Positions 42,568 through 52,021 of a stretch of DNA of 64,000 nucleotides are shown piece after piece (position 1 is the stretch's first letter; the number at the start of each line of letters is the position of its first letter). Where the stretch lies: assembly GCF_000383615.1 (NCBI RefSeq), contig NZ_KB911620.1:1-64000 (forward strand). Direction: 5' to 3'. Under the pieces are notes generated by a model that saw only the letters and a program-made list of their open reading frames with translations, ran no database searches and was not told the origin of the DNA. The position numbers were made by a program, and so were the translations under genes. This stretch comes from Streptomyces canus 299MFChir4.1. GTDB lineage: Bacteria; Actinomycetota; Actinomycetes; Streptomycetales; Streptomycetaceae.

Positions 42568-45500
42568 TCAGCCGCACGTCAGTGTCGGCACCGCCCAGTC
42601 GCCGTGGTCGTTGCCGTTGCCGTCACCGGCGTCGCCGACCTTGAGGTCGACCACCTGGGCGCCGCTGACGTCGACGTCGACGGACACGGCGGCCTGTCTG
42701 CCGCGCATCGTCGGCGTGGTCACCAGGGTCCTGCCGTCGGCGATCACGGAGAACGTCACCGTGCCCGCGCCCCCTGTCTCGTCGTCCACCCCTACCTGCG
42801 CCGTCAGGCGCGAGCACTTTCCTCCGAGGTAGAGCTGGACGTCACTGAGCGCGTTGGTGCCAAGCCCCTTGGCGTGGTTCACACCGCTGATGGTGATCGC
42901 CCGGCCGTCCCCGGCCGCCTGCTCGCCGACGCTGCTGTCGCGCTCCACCGGGCCCCACCCGTTGGTGGAGGACAGGAACGGCAGGTCGCTCACCGCACTC
43001 TCCCCGGCCGGTGGAGCCGCCGGTATCCCTCCGACGATGCGCTCGTCGGTGCCGGTGGCCTGCCGTCCGTGCCGCAGGTAGAGCACCGTGGTGGTGAGCG
43101 CCGAGGCGGACGGCAGGTCCCCCGCCGGTGGCTGGACCTGCCAGGTGAAGGCGGCCGTACCCCCGGGCTTCAGGCTCTTGAGGGACAGCGGGCTCGTGGC
43201 GCTCACGCTCCAGCCGTCGGGGGCGGCGAGCGAGGCCGTCAGCCGGGACGCGGACGTCTCGCCCTTCGGCACCCGCACGGTCGTCCGAGCCGTGAAGGCC
43301 TCCCCAGGCTGAGCCGTGTCCGGCACCTCCAGGGCGACCTCCGCTCCCGGACGCCTGGGCATCGCGTACTTCCGGGAATCGTAGCGGGGGCTGTCGTTCT
43401 GCGCGACGCGCAGGGAGGAGACGTAGCTGCCGTAGTCGGTGAGGGAGACCTTGCCGAGGCCGCCGGTGCTGCCGTCCAGGTTCCACACGGCGATGGCGAT
43501 GCTGTTGCGGCCGTTCGGGTTCAGGATTCCGTTCGGGACGGGGAACGTGTGCTGCGGGCCGAGGTAGTTGACGTAGTTGCCGACCTGCCAGCCGTTCACG
43601 AAGATCGTGGCCCGGTACTTGCGTGCCGGGTCGTCGGTGAACGTCAGGCCGAGCGAGGTGTCCTGGCCCTTCGGCAAATCCAGCCTGGCATCGGTCCGGT
43701 ACCAGGAGACCCCGGGGCGGGTGTCGGTCGTCGGCAGGGACACCCGGTTCCACTTGGCGTCGGGGTAGCTCGGCAGGGACCAGCCCGCCCGCTCGCCGTA
43801 CAGGCCGCCGGTCGAGAGCGGGCCGCGCACCGTGTCCTGGAGGTCCTCGCCCCCGCGTACGCCCTGGAGGCGCCAGGTGACGGAGGTCAGTGGGGCTCCG
43901 ACGAGGGAGGCGCTGGTCAGACCGCGGGCGGTCTTGTTGCCGTTGGTGGAGTTGTAGTCCTCCTCGTGTCCCATGTTCACGGTGAGCACGGAGAGGACGT
44001 TGTCACCCTGGGACTTCACCGATCCGGCCGGGAAGGTGAAGTCGGCGCTGCCGGTCGTGGAGCTGCCGAGGAAAGTGCCGTTGAGCCAGGCGGAGAAGGC
44101 CTGTGCGCCGCCGCCGGAGTCGGAGACCAGGTGGATGCCGGTCTCCTTGCCGGTGGCGTGGAAACGGCCGCGGTACCAGGTGTTGCCGGTGTGGAAGCCG
44201 TAGTCGTCCGCGTAGAGCACCGGCAGCTTGTTGATTCCTGAGACGCTGTTGGTGGTCGTCCTGTCGGCCACCTGCCAGCCCGTGTCGTCGAAGCCGGGAG
44301 CCGCTTCGGGGGATTCCTCGGCCTGCTTCCAGTTCGTCAGGGCCGGAAGGTGTACCGCGGCGGCCACCGGGATCGTGCCGGTGCGGCTTGCCGTGTCGGT
44401 GGCCCGGGTCTTCACCGGATTGCCGTTCCAGGTGACGTGGTCGGCGGTGGCGAACACCTCGATGTTCTTGTCGTCGGCGTTGTCGCCGGTGAGCGCCACG
44501 GTACGGCCGCCGTCCCGGCTGGTCGCCGTGCGCAGCAGGTGTGTGCCGCGCACCAGCACCGGGCCGGTCGCGGTGTCCTGACGCCAGAAGGTCTTCGCCG
44601 TGGCCTTGTCGCCCACGAGCAGCAGCAGGGGGCGCTGCCCGCCGCCGCTGACGCTGATCCGGATGAGGCCCTTGTGGGTGTAGTTCAGCCGCAGGTCACC
44701 GGTGGCGGGGTCCCAGGTGGTCGTGGCGGTGCCGCCGCTGGTGGTCACCGTGGGCTTCGAGGAGTAGCGCAGGACGGTCTCACCGTCGCTGTCCTGGTCG
44801 CCGTAGAGCACGGCGACGTCCCGGTCTCCGATGGTCGCGCCGGTCATGATCTCGGAGGTCGAGTACTGCAACTGCGCGTCCCCGAGGCGGTAGTTCGCCA
44901 CGATCACATGGGAGTCGCGGCCGTCGAGCGTGATCGCGCTGCCCGGCTGCTGGGGCACGACCGGGTAGGTCGGCTCCGTGGCGGCGGTACCGGTGGGCAC
45001 GTCGATGGCGTCGACGGCCACGTAGTTGTCGGTGGAGCCCGAGCTGTGGTTGCCGGCGACGACGATCTTCAGCGTGTGCGCCCCGGGAGCCAGACCGGTC
45101 TTCTGGAAGACCACCGCCTGGCTCTCGCCGCCGGAGTCGTCGACGGTCGCCGCCTTGGTGCCGTCGAGGTAGACGTCGGCGTTGCCGTGGTTGTTCGTCT
45201 TCGAGCCGATCCAGCGGATCGCGGTGCCGTCGAAGGGGACGGTGAGCGAGTCACCGGCCTTGTTGGAGAACGACTCGGTGTGCTTGTAGTCGCCGCCGGT
45301 GTAGCTCGTGTCGGCCACGTGCGACCACGAACCGGCGTACTGGAGCGCGGAGTCGGGGTCGTCCCAGGTGTAGCTGGTGTCTCCGGCCGGCTGGGCGCTG
45401 AAGTCCAGGGAGATGTGGGCCTTGTCGACCGCCGTGGACGTGGAGTTCCCGTGCCGCAGCACGTGGAACTGCGTCTTGGTGTCGGGGTTCATCCGGGCCG

Positions 45501-46743
45501 TGTCGACGACCGCCGAGTCGTCCGGCGGTGTGGTCCTGATCGCGTCGGTCTTGGTCAGCGGGGCCACCGACTGGGTGAAGTACCCGATCAGCTTGTCCTC
45601 GTCGTACTTCGGATCGAGCTGCCTGGTCTCCCGGATCGCGGCTCCGTAGTCGTACGACGTGTAGTTCTGCGGCATGCTCAGCCAGCCCCAGTTGGTTCCG
45701 CCGTACGTCATGTAGAAGCTCTGCGCCGTCGCGCCGACCGCGATGTTCTGCTTGTAGAACACGTTGGCGAACTGGTCGTTGATCAGCTCGGCGCACTTGG
45801 CGTAGCCCGGGCCGCCCCAGGGGTCGAAGGCGCCGCCCTGGAACTCCGGTGAGTACAGCGGCTTGCCTGCCGGGTGGTCGTAGCTGATGTCGGGGACGCC
45901 GTTCCACTTCGAGGGGTTCGAGCAGTCGAAGCCCTGCGGATAGGAGTCCGGGCCGTCCACGTCCAGGGCGCCGGCACCGGAGTTGAAGGTGCCGTTGTTG
46001 TTGCCGGTCAGCGGCACGGTGATGCCGTCGGCGCGGGCCTTGTCCTCCAGGTGCTGCATGTAGGAGCGGGCGGCCGCGGAGCCGTTGTAGTACTCGTTCT
46101 CGACCTGGTAGGCGATGACCGACCCGGTGCCGTTGGTGAGTTGGTGCCGGGCGATGATCCGGTCGATCCGGGTCAGCCACTCGTCGGCGTACTTGAGGAA
46201 CCTCGGGTCGTCACTGCGGTTGTTCTCGGCCTTGGTGGTCAGCCAGCCGGGCAGACCACCGCTGTCGACCTCCGCGTTGATGTACGGCGCGGGGCGCGCG
46301 ATGACGTAGAGCCCGGCTTCCTCGGCCATGTCGAGGACCTTGTCGACGTCCCGCACCCCGCTGAAGTCGTATACGCCTGGCTTGGGCGAGTGGTATCCCC
46401 AGTCGAAGTACAGGGAGGTGGAGTTGAAGCCGGCGGCCTTCATCTTCTGGAAGATGTCCCGCCACAGGTCCGGGCTCGGGAGCCGGAAGTAGTGGAACTC
46501 GCCGGACCAGAGGTAGGTGCGCTTGCCGTCGACGAGGAACGAATAGCCGTCGAGAGTCACCGTGTGCGCCTGTGCGGCGGCGGCCGGAGCGGCGGCGGGC
46601 GCCGACCCGCTCGCCTCGCGCGCCGCGGCGGGCGCGGTCATCCCCACGGCCAGGGCGATGGTCGCGGCCGTCGCGAGGGCCGCCCTCCACCATCCACGGC
46701 GACCGGGTCTCGCGGTCTCTGCGTCGGTCCGATTGCCTCGCAC
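42568..46743 (-). CDS. Secreted multidomain GH35 beta-galactosidase
   Basis: A 1391-residue exported enzyme. A signal peptide (about 18-42, ending APAAA) precedes the GH35 TIM barrel (about 60-400) with acid/base Glu217 in QVENEYYN and nucleophile Glu300 in LYSPEFQGG. An inserted carbohydrate-binding-like beta sandwich (about 467-585: VADTSYTGGDYKHTESF, KTGLAPGAHTLKIVVAG) is followed by the GH35 beta domains with jelly rolls (WYRGRFHATGKETGIHL), a NEW3-like module (about 1170-1245), and a C-terminal NPCBM domain (about 1265-1391: GVNHAKGLGTNALSDVQLYL). It releases terminal beta-galactose outside the cell. GTG 46743 has GAGGAGG upstream. Confidence 0.9.
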   Translation of the reverse strand: MRGNRTDAETARPGRRGWWRAALATAATIALAVGMTAPAAAREASGSAPAAAPAAAAQAHTVTLDGYSFLVDGKRTYLWSGEFHYFRLPSPDLWRDIFQKMKAAGFNSTSLYFDWGYHSPKPGVYDFSGVRDVDKVLDMAEEAGLYVIARPAPYINAEVDSGGLPGWLTTKAENNRSDDPRFLKYADEWLTRIDRIIARHQLTNGTGSVIAYQVENEYYNGSAAARSYMQHLEDKARADGITVPLTGNNNGTFNSGAGALDVDGPDSYPQGFDCSNPSKWNGVPDISYDHPAGKPLYSPEFQGGAFDPWGGPGYAKCAELINDQFANVFYKQNIAVGATAQSFYMTYGGTNWGWLSMPQNYTSYDYGAAIRETRQLDPKYDEDKLIGYFTQSVAPLTKTDAIRTTPPDDSAVVDTARMNPDTKTQFHVLRHGNSTSTAVDKAHISLDFSAQPAGDTSYTWDDPDSALQYAGSWSHVADTSYTGGDYKHTESFSNKAGDSLTVPFDGTAIRWIGSKTNNHGNADVYLDGTKAATVDDSGGESQAVVFQKTGLAPGAHTLKIVVAGNHSSGSTDNYVAVDAIDVPTGTAATEPTYPVVPQQPGSAITLDGRDSHVIVANYRLGDAQLQYSTSEIMTGATIGDRDVAVLYGDQDSDGETVLRYSSKPTVTTSGGTATTTWDPATGDLRLNYTHKGLIRISVSGGGQRPLLLLVGDKATAKTFWRQDTATGPVLVRGTHLLRTATSRDGGRTVALTGDNADDKNIEVFATADHVTWNGNPVKTRATDTASRTGTIPVAAAVHLPALTNWKQAEESPEAAPGFDDTGWQVADRTTTNSVSGINKLPVLYADDYGFHTGNTWYRGRFHATGKETGIHLVSDSGGGAQAFSAWLNGTFLGSSTTGSADFTFPAGSVKSQGDNVLSVLTVNMGHEEDYNSTNGNKTARGLTSASLVGAPLTSVTWRLQGVRGGEDLQDTVRGPLSTGGLYGERAGWSLPSYPDAKWNRVSLPTTDTRPGVSWYRTDARLDLPKGQDTSLGLTFTDDPARKYRATIFVNGWQVGNYVNYLGPQHTFPVPNGILNPNGRNSIAIAVWNLDGSTGGLGKVSLTDYGSYVSSLRVAQNDSPRYDSRKYAMPRRPGAEVALEVPDTAQPGEAFTARTTVRVPKGETSASRLTASLAAPDGWSVSATSPLSLKSLKPGGTAAFTWQVQPPAGDLPSASALTTTVLYLRHGRQATGTDERIVGGIPAAPPAGESAVSDLPFLSSTNGWGPVERDSSVGEQAAGDGRAITISGVNHAKGLGTNALSDVQLYLGGKCSRLTAQVGVDDETGGAGTVTFSVIADGRTLVTTPTMRGRQAAVSVDVDVSGAQVVDLKVGDAGDGNGNDHGDWAVPTLTCG

Positions 46744-47216
46744 TGCGGCCTCCTCTCGCCTGAGCGATCAGCATCCAACAGACTCAGGCAAAGTCGAACA
46801 GTAGGGGGGCCGTTGGCTCAGCACAATGGGTCGGCAGAACCCGGATGAGGCGGCGGGGGCGGCTGAGCACCGGGGCTGTCCGACGGATGCGTGTCGGCGA
46901 TGGCCGAGGGTTCGACCGTCGCCCCGGCCGACAGGTCGCACCAGGCAAACCGCCACCCCGGTAAGGGCGTTGACGAGCACGGCGACGACCTGGCAGGCCT
47001 CGGCGGCCGTCTGCCGCGCCTACCCGAGTCGTGCGACCGACAGCCCCCACCCCCACAACTCTCCACAACCAGCCTAACGATGACTCGCCGGAGCGAACTC
47101 ACCACGCCCGGACATCCGTTACCGCCTCGGCCGTTCACCCCTCGCCTCACGACCCGCACAGATATCCGCAAGCCGCGATACGTCGCCTCGATCACCATGG
47201 CCCGCGCCCGGTCCGC
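46744..47216. other. Gene-free interval (473 bases) holding the GH35 promoter
   Basis: No supported gene. CCTGAG (46759-46764) and CTCAGG (46783-46788) form a small inverted repeat close to the GH35 start. No LacI-type AAACG/CGTTT site was seen here. Confidence 0.5.
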
Positions 47217-48419
47217 TCAGGACACGGCCGACCGTCGCTCGAACACCACTTCCCGGGCGGTCCCGAGCGCCGTCGCCACCGCGCCGAGGAGGACCGCGTC
47301 CTCGCCCAGCCGACTGGGGGCGAGCTTCGGACGCAGCGGGGTCAGGGCCCTGAGGTTGTCGCGCACCGGCTTCAGCAGAAGGTCGACACTGTGCCCGACT
47401 CCGCCGCCGAGGACCACGAGGTCCGGGTCGAGCACGGCCGCCGCCACGGCCACCGTGTGGGCGATGCGCTCGCCCTCCAGCCGGACCGCCCGGACCGCGG
47501 CGTCGTCCCCCTGCCGGGCCGCGTCGAAGACGGCCTTCGCGGTGAGCTGTCCCCGCATGCCGAACCGGCGCGCCGCCTCCACCACCGCCACGCCCGACAC
47601 CGCGTCCTCCAGCCGCTCCGGCTTCTGCTGCCCCGGCCACGGCAGGAACCCGATCTCCCCGGCGAGACCGTGCGCACCCGTGAACAACCGCCCCTCGCTC
47701 ACCACGCCCATGCCCAGACCGGTGCCGATGAGGATGTACGCGAACAGCCGGCTGCCCGCCCCTACGCCGTACGTGTACTCACCGAGCGCGGCGAGATTGG
47801 CGTCGTTGTGCACCTCCAGCGGGACGCCCAGTTCCTCGCGCATCCGGTCGAAGAGCCCGGCACGCCCCCAGCCCGGCAAGTGCATCGCGTAGCGCACCCG
47901 GCGGTGCTCCTCGTCGTACACACCGGGCGTGCCCACCACCGCGTGCACCACCTCCGCCGGCGCCACGCCCGAGTCGGCGACCACCCGCCGGGCCGTCGAG
48001 ACCACCAGGTCGGCCATCGCCGCCGAGCTGCGGGCCTGGTTGCGTACGTCGGAGCGGGCGACGACGGTGCCGTCCAGGTCGGCCACGGCGACCCGCAGCC
48101 AGCTGCGGCCGACGTCGACGCCGAGGACGTGACCCGCCGCCGGGTCGGGCGCGTACAGCACCGCCGTACGACCGCGCTCGGGTACATGGGTGCCCACCTC
48201 GCGGACCAGTCCGGCCGACTCCAGGGCGGCGAGGGCGCTGGAGACGGTCGGCTTCGACAGGCCCGTCCCCCGGGCGAGCTGGGCCCGGGACGCGGGGCCG
48301 TCCGCGCGCAGCCGCTCCAGCAGCAGGCGCTCGTTGGTGCTGCGCAGCCGCTGCCGGTTCCAGGGCTGTTCCTGTTGCTCCACGACGTCACCGGCGGCCA
48401 TCGCACCATTCTCACGCAC
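47217..48419 (-). CDS. ROK-family transcriptional regulator
   Basis: A 400-residue regulator. The N-terminal winged helix (about 22-85) reads LRSTNERLLLERLRADGPAS, RAQLARGTGLSKPTVSSALA, ALESAGLVREVG. The sugar-kinase-like ROK half has the phosphate loop VLGVDVGRSWLRVAVADLDG, LEVHNDANLAALGEYTYG, and GAHGLAGEIGFLPW. The usual ROK zinc motif (CxCxxxGC) is absent, as in many NagC/XylR-type members. GTG 48419 has AGAGGGGG upstream. It diverges from an APC permease whose promoter carries a palindrome, and probably regulates it; the neighbouring glycosidase genes suggest a sugar ligand. Confidence 0.87.
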   Translation of the reverse strand: MRENGAMAAGDVVEQQEQPWNRQRLRSTNERLLLERLRADGPASRAQLARGTGLSKPTVSSALAALESAGLVREVGTHVPERGRTAVLYAPDPAAGHVLGVDVGRSWLRVAVADLDGTVVARSDVRNQARSSAAMADLVVSTARRVVADSGVAPAEVVHAVVGTPGVYDEEHRRVRYAMHLPGWGRAGLFDRMREELGVPLEVHNDANLAALGEYTYGVGAGSRLFAYILIGTGLGMGVVSEGRLFTGAHGLAGEIGFLPWPGQQKPERLEDAVSGVAVVEAARRFGMRGQLTAKAVFDAARQGDDAAVRAVRLEGERIAHTVAVAAAVLDPDLVVLGGGVGHSVDLLLKPVRDNLRALTPLRPKLAPSRLGEDAVLLGAVATALGTAREVVFERRSAVS

Positions 48420-48432
48420 GGCGGGCCCCCTC

Positions 48433-48461
48433 TTGACGCATCTAGTAAGTCTCCTTAACTT
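48433..48461 (+). promoter_or_regulatory. Vegetative-type promoter with ROK operator for the APC permease
   Basis: TTGACG (48433-48438), a 17-base spacer and TAACTT (48456-48461) form a good -35/-10 pair. The imperfect palindrome AGTAAG-TCTC-CTTAACT (48444-48460) lies between and over the -10, an ideal site for repression by the divergent ROK protein. Confidence 0.65.
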
Positions 48462-48538
48462 TATCGGCCAACAGACACCGGATACCGGCCCGCACGCCGC
48501 GTCTCACTCCCTCGCGCCTCACCACTCCAGGAGCCCTC

Positions 48539-49993
48539 ATGTCCGGTAGCCCGCCGCCCAGCGGTGGTTTCGTCCGCCGCGTCGGCCTGTTCCAGGCCAC
48601 GGCCATCAACATGAGCCAGATGTGCGGCATCGGCCCGTTCGTCACCATCCCGCTGATGGTCGCCGCGTTCGGCGGACCGCAGGCCGTGCTCGGATTCGTC
48701 GCGGGCGCGGTCCTCGCGCTGGCCGACGGGCTGGTGTGGGCCGAACTGGGCGCGGCGATGCCCGGCTCCGGCGGCAGTTACGTCTATCTGCGCCAGGCCT
48801 TCCAGTACCGCACCGGCCGCCTGATGCCGTTCCTGTTCGTCTGGACGGCGATGCTCTTCATCCCGCTGATCATGTCGACCGGCGTGGTCGGCTTCGTCCA
48901 GTACCTGGGCTATCTCGCCCCCGACCTGGGGCAGACCTCGGGCGACCTGGTGGGCCTGGGCGTCATCGTCCTGGTCGTGGTCCTGCTGTGGCGGGGCATC
49001 GAGCACATCGCGCGCATCACCGCCGTGATGTGGGCGGTCATGATCGTCTCGGTGCTGCTGGTCATCCTGGCCGCGGCGACCGACTTCAGCGCCCATCTCG
49101 CCTTCACCTACCCGGCGCACGCCTTCGACCTGGGCAGCAACACGTTCTGGATCGGCTTCGCGGGCGGCCTGACCATCGGCATCTACGACTACCTCGGTTA
49201 CAACACCACGGCGTACATGGGCGCCGAGATCAAGGACCCGGGCCGCACTCTGCCCCGCTCGATCATCTTCTCCATCGTCGGCATCATGACGATCTACCTG
49301 CTGTTGCAGATCGGGACGCTGGGCGTGATCGACTGGCACCGGATGACGGACGCGAAGGACATCGCGTCCACCTCGGTGGCCTCGGCGGTGCTGGAGGAGA
49401 CCTGGGGCAAGGGCGCCGCCGACACCGTCACCGTCCTCATCCTGATCACGGCCTTCGCGTCGGTCTTCACCGGCCTGCTCGGCGGCTCGCGCGTGCCCTA
49501 CGACGCGGCCCGCGACCGGGTCTTCTTCCGCCCTTACGCCCGACTGCACCCCAAGCACCGCTTCCCGACCCTCGGTCTCGCGACGATGGGCGTGATCACC
49601 GCGATCGGGTTCCTGATCGGCCGCCACACCGACCTGGCGACCCTGATCCAGCTCCTCACGACCGTGATGGTCATCGTCCAGGCACTGGCCCAGATCGTGG
49701 CGCTGAGCGTGCTGCGCAGGCGCCGGCCGACGCTGAGGCGGCCGTACCGGATGTGGCTCTACCCGGTGCCGAGCGTCATCGCCTTCGTCGGCTGGTGCGT
49801 GATCTACGGCTACGCGGACAAGAACTCGCCGGGCCGCCACCCCATCGAGTGGTCGCTGGCGTGGCTGGCCCTCGGCTGCGTGGCGTACGTCCTGTGGGCA
49901 CGCTTCGAGAAGGTGTGGCCGTTCGGCCCGAAGGAGATCACGGAGGACTACCCGACACAGGAGACGACACAAGCGGAGCCGGCGGGCACGTGA
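48539..49993 (+). CDS. APC-family amino acid/amine permease
   Basis: A 484-residue transporter with about 12 transmembrane helices. The N-terminal unwound-helix motif MCGIGPFVTIPLMVAAFGGP and LADGLVWAELGAAMPGSGGS with YVYLRQAF match the APC superfamily consensus. Later segments include TIGIYDYLGYNTTAYMGAEI and GGSRVPYDAARDRVFFRPYA. AGGAG lies six bases before the ATG. It is the only non-sugar-type transporter in the carbohydrate locus and is divergent from ROK. The substrate is unknown; amino acid, amine or sugar-derived acid are open. Confidence 0.85.
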   Translation: MSGSPPPSGGFVRRVGLFQATAINMSQMCGIGPFVTIPLMVAAFGGPQAVLGFVAGAVLALADGLVWAELGAAMPGSGGSYVYLRQAFQYRTGRLMPFLFVWTAMLFIPLIMSTGVVGFVQYLGYLAPDLGQTSGDLVGLGVIVLVVVLLWRGIEHIARITAVMWAVMIVSVLLVILAAATDFSAHLAFTYPAHAFDLGSNTFWIGFAGGLTIGIYDYLGYNTTAYMGAEIKDPGRTLPRSIIFSIVGIMTIYLLLQIGTLGVIDWHRMTDAKDIASTSVASAVLEETWGKGAADTVTVLILITAFASVFTGLLGGSRVPYDAARDRVFFRPYARLHPKHRFPTLGLATMGVITAIGFLIGRHTDLATLIQLLTTVMVIVQALAQIVALSVLRRRRPTLRRPYRMWLYPVPSVIAFVGWCVIYGYADKNSPGRHPIEWSLAWLALGCVAYVLWARFEKVWPFGPKEITEDYPTQETTQAEPAGT

Positions 49994-50021
49994 ACGCGGG
50001 CACCCGTCCCGTGACCGCTAC

Positions 50022-50058
50022 GGCCCCGCGCCCGCCGGATCTCGGCCGGCGCGGGGCC
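50022..50058. terminator. Bidirectional hairpin between convergent permease and glycosidase genes
   Basis: GGCCCCGCGC (50022-50031) pairs with GCGCGGGGCC at the right end, with further pairing of CGCCGG and CCGGCG inside and one bulge. It lies between stops at 49993 and 50067. Confidence 0.7.
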
Positions 50059-50066
50059 CGCGTGTG

Positions 50067-51836
50067 TCAGCGAGCGGTCAGCCTCCACAGGTGGTCGGCG
50101 GTGCCGTTGTCGGTCCACTGCAGGACCTGCGCGCCGGAGGACGCGCTCATCTGGTCCACGCCGAGCAGGCGTCCGCTGTTGTAGTTGGCGATCTTGCAGT
50201 AGCCGTCTCGGGCCGGGACGACCTGCCAGAGGTGGTCGGCGGTGCCGTTGTCGCCCCAGATCAGGGCGGTGCCGCCGTCCGCGGTGCCCGCGTTGGTGAT
50301 GCCGAGCAGCAGCCCGCTCTTCTGGTTGACGATCTTGTAGAGGCCCGAACCGGCGGACACGAGGGTCCAGTTCTGGTCGGTGCCCGTGGTGGACGTGGCC
50401 TGGACGACCGAAGTGCCCTGGGCGGTGCCCGCGTTCAGGGTGTCCAGCGCGAGTCCGCTGTTCTTGTTGGTGATCTGGTAGCGCCCGGCCAGCGAGGTGT
50501 TGGTTGCGCTCGGGGTGATCACCAGGTGGTAGCCGTCGGTGGCGTTCATCGTGACCGGCACGGTGACGGAGCCGTTGCTGACGCTGTAGTCGGCGTCGGA
50601 GATGGTGACCGGGCCGGAGGAGGCGGTGGTGCGGCCGGTGCCGGGGCTGTACTCCAGCTTCACGTGGACCGTGCTGCCGAAGGCGGACAGGGAGTTCAGG
50701 CCGTTCACCGTCACGGCACAGGAGCCGGCGCAGCCGCCGGCGAGGACGCTGATCTGGTTGCCCGAGCCGTTGCGCGAGGCAAGGCCGTCGATTCCGGTCT
50801 GGGCGGGGGGCGTGGTGGTCAGCATGGTGCCGGACATGTCGCCGTACCACTTGTACGTCCAGTACGAGCCGTTGGGCGATCCGCCGGTGTCGGTCAGCGT
50901 GTCGCCGAGGGTGCCGTAGTGGTTCCAGAAGGCGAGCTCCGCGTCCCGGACGCCGGTCCGCTCGAACTTGGCGGCGTAGCCGATGAGCGCACCGGAGTTG
51001 CCCATCTCGGAGGGTGTGCCGTACTCCTCGATGTCGATCGGCCGCGGGCTGATGCCGAGGCTCGACTCCAGCGCGCGGTACGCGGAGACGTGCGCGGCGA
51101 TGTCCTGGCTGCCCTGGAGCTCGTGCCAGGCGATGACGTCCGGCACCGTGCCGGAGGCCTTCGCGTCGGTGAGGAAGGAGCTCATCCAGGACTGGTTCCA
51201 CGCCGAGTGGCTCGGGCCCTGGATCGGCGTCGTGGCGTCCTTGGAGCGGACCTCCTTGAACGTGCGCGCCCACCCGGCGTCGAAGGCGCCCGCGTTGGTG
51301 GTGTCCCAGGTCCAGTCGGGTTCGTTCCACAGCGCGTAGGCGCTGATGTTGGTGGCGCCGGATGCCTTCACCGAGGCCACCTGCTTGTCGACGGCGGACA
51401 GCCAGTCACTCCAGCTCACCCACTTGTAGGGGAAGTTCGGGTACCAGTCCGGCATCCGTACGACGACCTTGGCGCCCGCGCGGGCCGCCTTCGCCGCCAC
51501 CACGAGGGAGTCGCCCGCGGGAGCGGGCTCCCCGTTGGGCAGCTGGGTGCCGCCGGGTGCCATCTGGATGAAGGTGTTCGGCTTCAGCGCGGTGACCAGG
51601 CTGTCGGCCGGTGTGCTGTTGTCGGCGAGGCCGTAGAGGCTGCCGGTGCCGACGTGGGTGACGGACCGCAGGGTCTGCGCGGCGTTGACGACGAGGGTGG
51701 TGGAGGAAGTGGGGACGGCGTGGGCGGATCCGCCCGACAGGACAACGGCGGTGGTGGCGAGGGCGGTGGCCGTCGCGGCGGCGGCGGTGCGGCCGAGCGG
51801 GACTCTGTGACGGCGACGGGAGCTCAGGTACGACAT
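50067..51836 (-). CDS. Secreted clan GH-A glycoside hydrolase with ricin-type lectin domain
   Basis: A 589-residue exported enzyme. The signal peptide (about 16-40) ends GGSAHA. The TIM-barrel part (about 45-345) has the acid/base motif YALWNEPDW (Glu172) and a nucleophile candidate in PIDIEEYGTP (Glu270/271), as in GH39-like families; the exact family is uncertain. A small beta domain follows, then a ricin-type beta-trefoil (about 462-589) with three repeats built on SGLALDTLN, SGLLLGITN, SGRLLGVDQ and QxW motifs. AGGAG precedes the ATG. Last gene of the LacI-region operon; likely cleaves an arabinose- or galactose-containing glycan. Confidence 0.82.
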   Translation of the reverse strand: MSYLSSRRRHRVPLGRTAAAATATALATTAVVLSGGSAHAVPTSSTTLVVNAAQTLRSVTHVGTGSLYGLADNSTPADSLVTALKPNTFIQMAPGGTQLPNGEPAPAGDSLVVAAKAARAGAKVVVRMPDWYPNFPYKWVSWSDWLSAVDKQVASVKASGATNISAYALWNEPDWTWDTTNAGAFDAGWARTFKEVRSKDATTPIQGPSHSAWNQSWMSSFLTDAKASGTVPDVIAWHELQGSQDIAAHVSAYRALESSLGISPRPIDIEEYGTPSEMGNSGALIGYAAKFERTGVRDAELAFWNHYGTLGDTLTDTGGSPNGSYWTYKWYGDMSGTMLTTTPPAQTGIDGLASRNGSGNQISVLAGGCAGSCAVTVNGLNSLSAFGSTVHVKLEYSPGTGRTTASSGPVTISDADYSVSNGSVTVPVTMNATDGYHLVITPSATNTSLAGRYQITNKNSGLALDTLNAGTAQGTSVVQATSTTGTDQNWTLVSAGSGLYKIVNQKSGLLLGITNAGTADGGTALIWGDNGTADHLWQVVPARDGYCKIANYNSGRLLGVDQMSASSGAQVLQWTDNGTADHLWRLTAR

Positions 51837-51963
51837 CAGCGGCTCTCCTGAGGACGGACTGGAGGGGGGACATACCGGTGGCGCGGAGCGCCGGAGGGGG
51901 CGGTCCGGGGACCGTCGGACGAGGTGCGCGGGGAAGGCAACCCCCGTGACGGTGGCGGGGCGG

Positions 51964-51992
51964 GGCAGGGCGGGGCTCGGCTCCGCCCTGCC
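51964..51992 (-). terminator. Intercistronic hairpin before the lectin-glycosidase gene
   Basis: GGCAGGGCGG (51964-51973) pairs perfectly with CCGCCCTGCC (51983-51992) in the 185-base gap between permease and glycosidase. It may reduce read-through or protect the upstream mRNA. Confidence 0.5.
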
Positions 51993-52021
51993 GGTGGGCC
52001 GGGAGCGGCGGGCACTGTGGT

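Noticed and set aside
46759..46788. CCTGAG/CTCAGG inverted repeat as a GH35 operator
   Set aside because: Only six bases per arm with an 18-base spacer; too weak to list as a regulatory site on its own.
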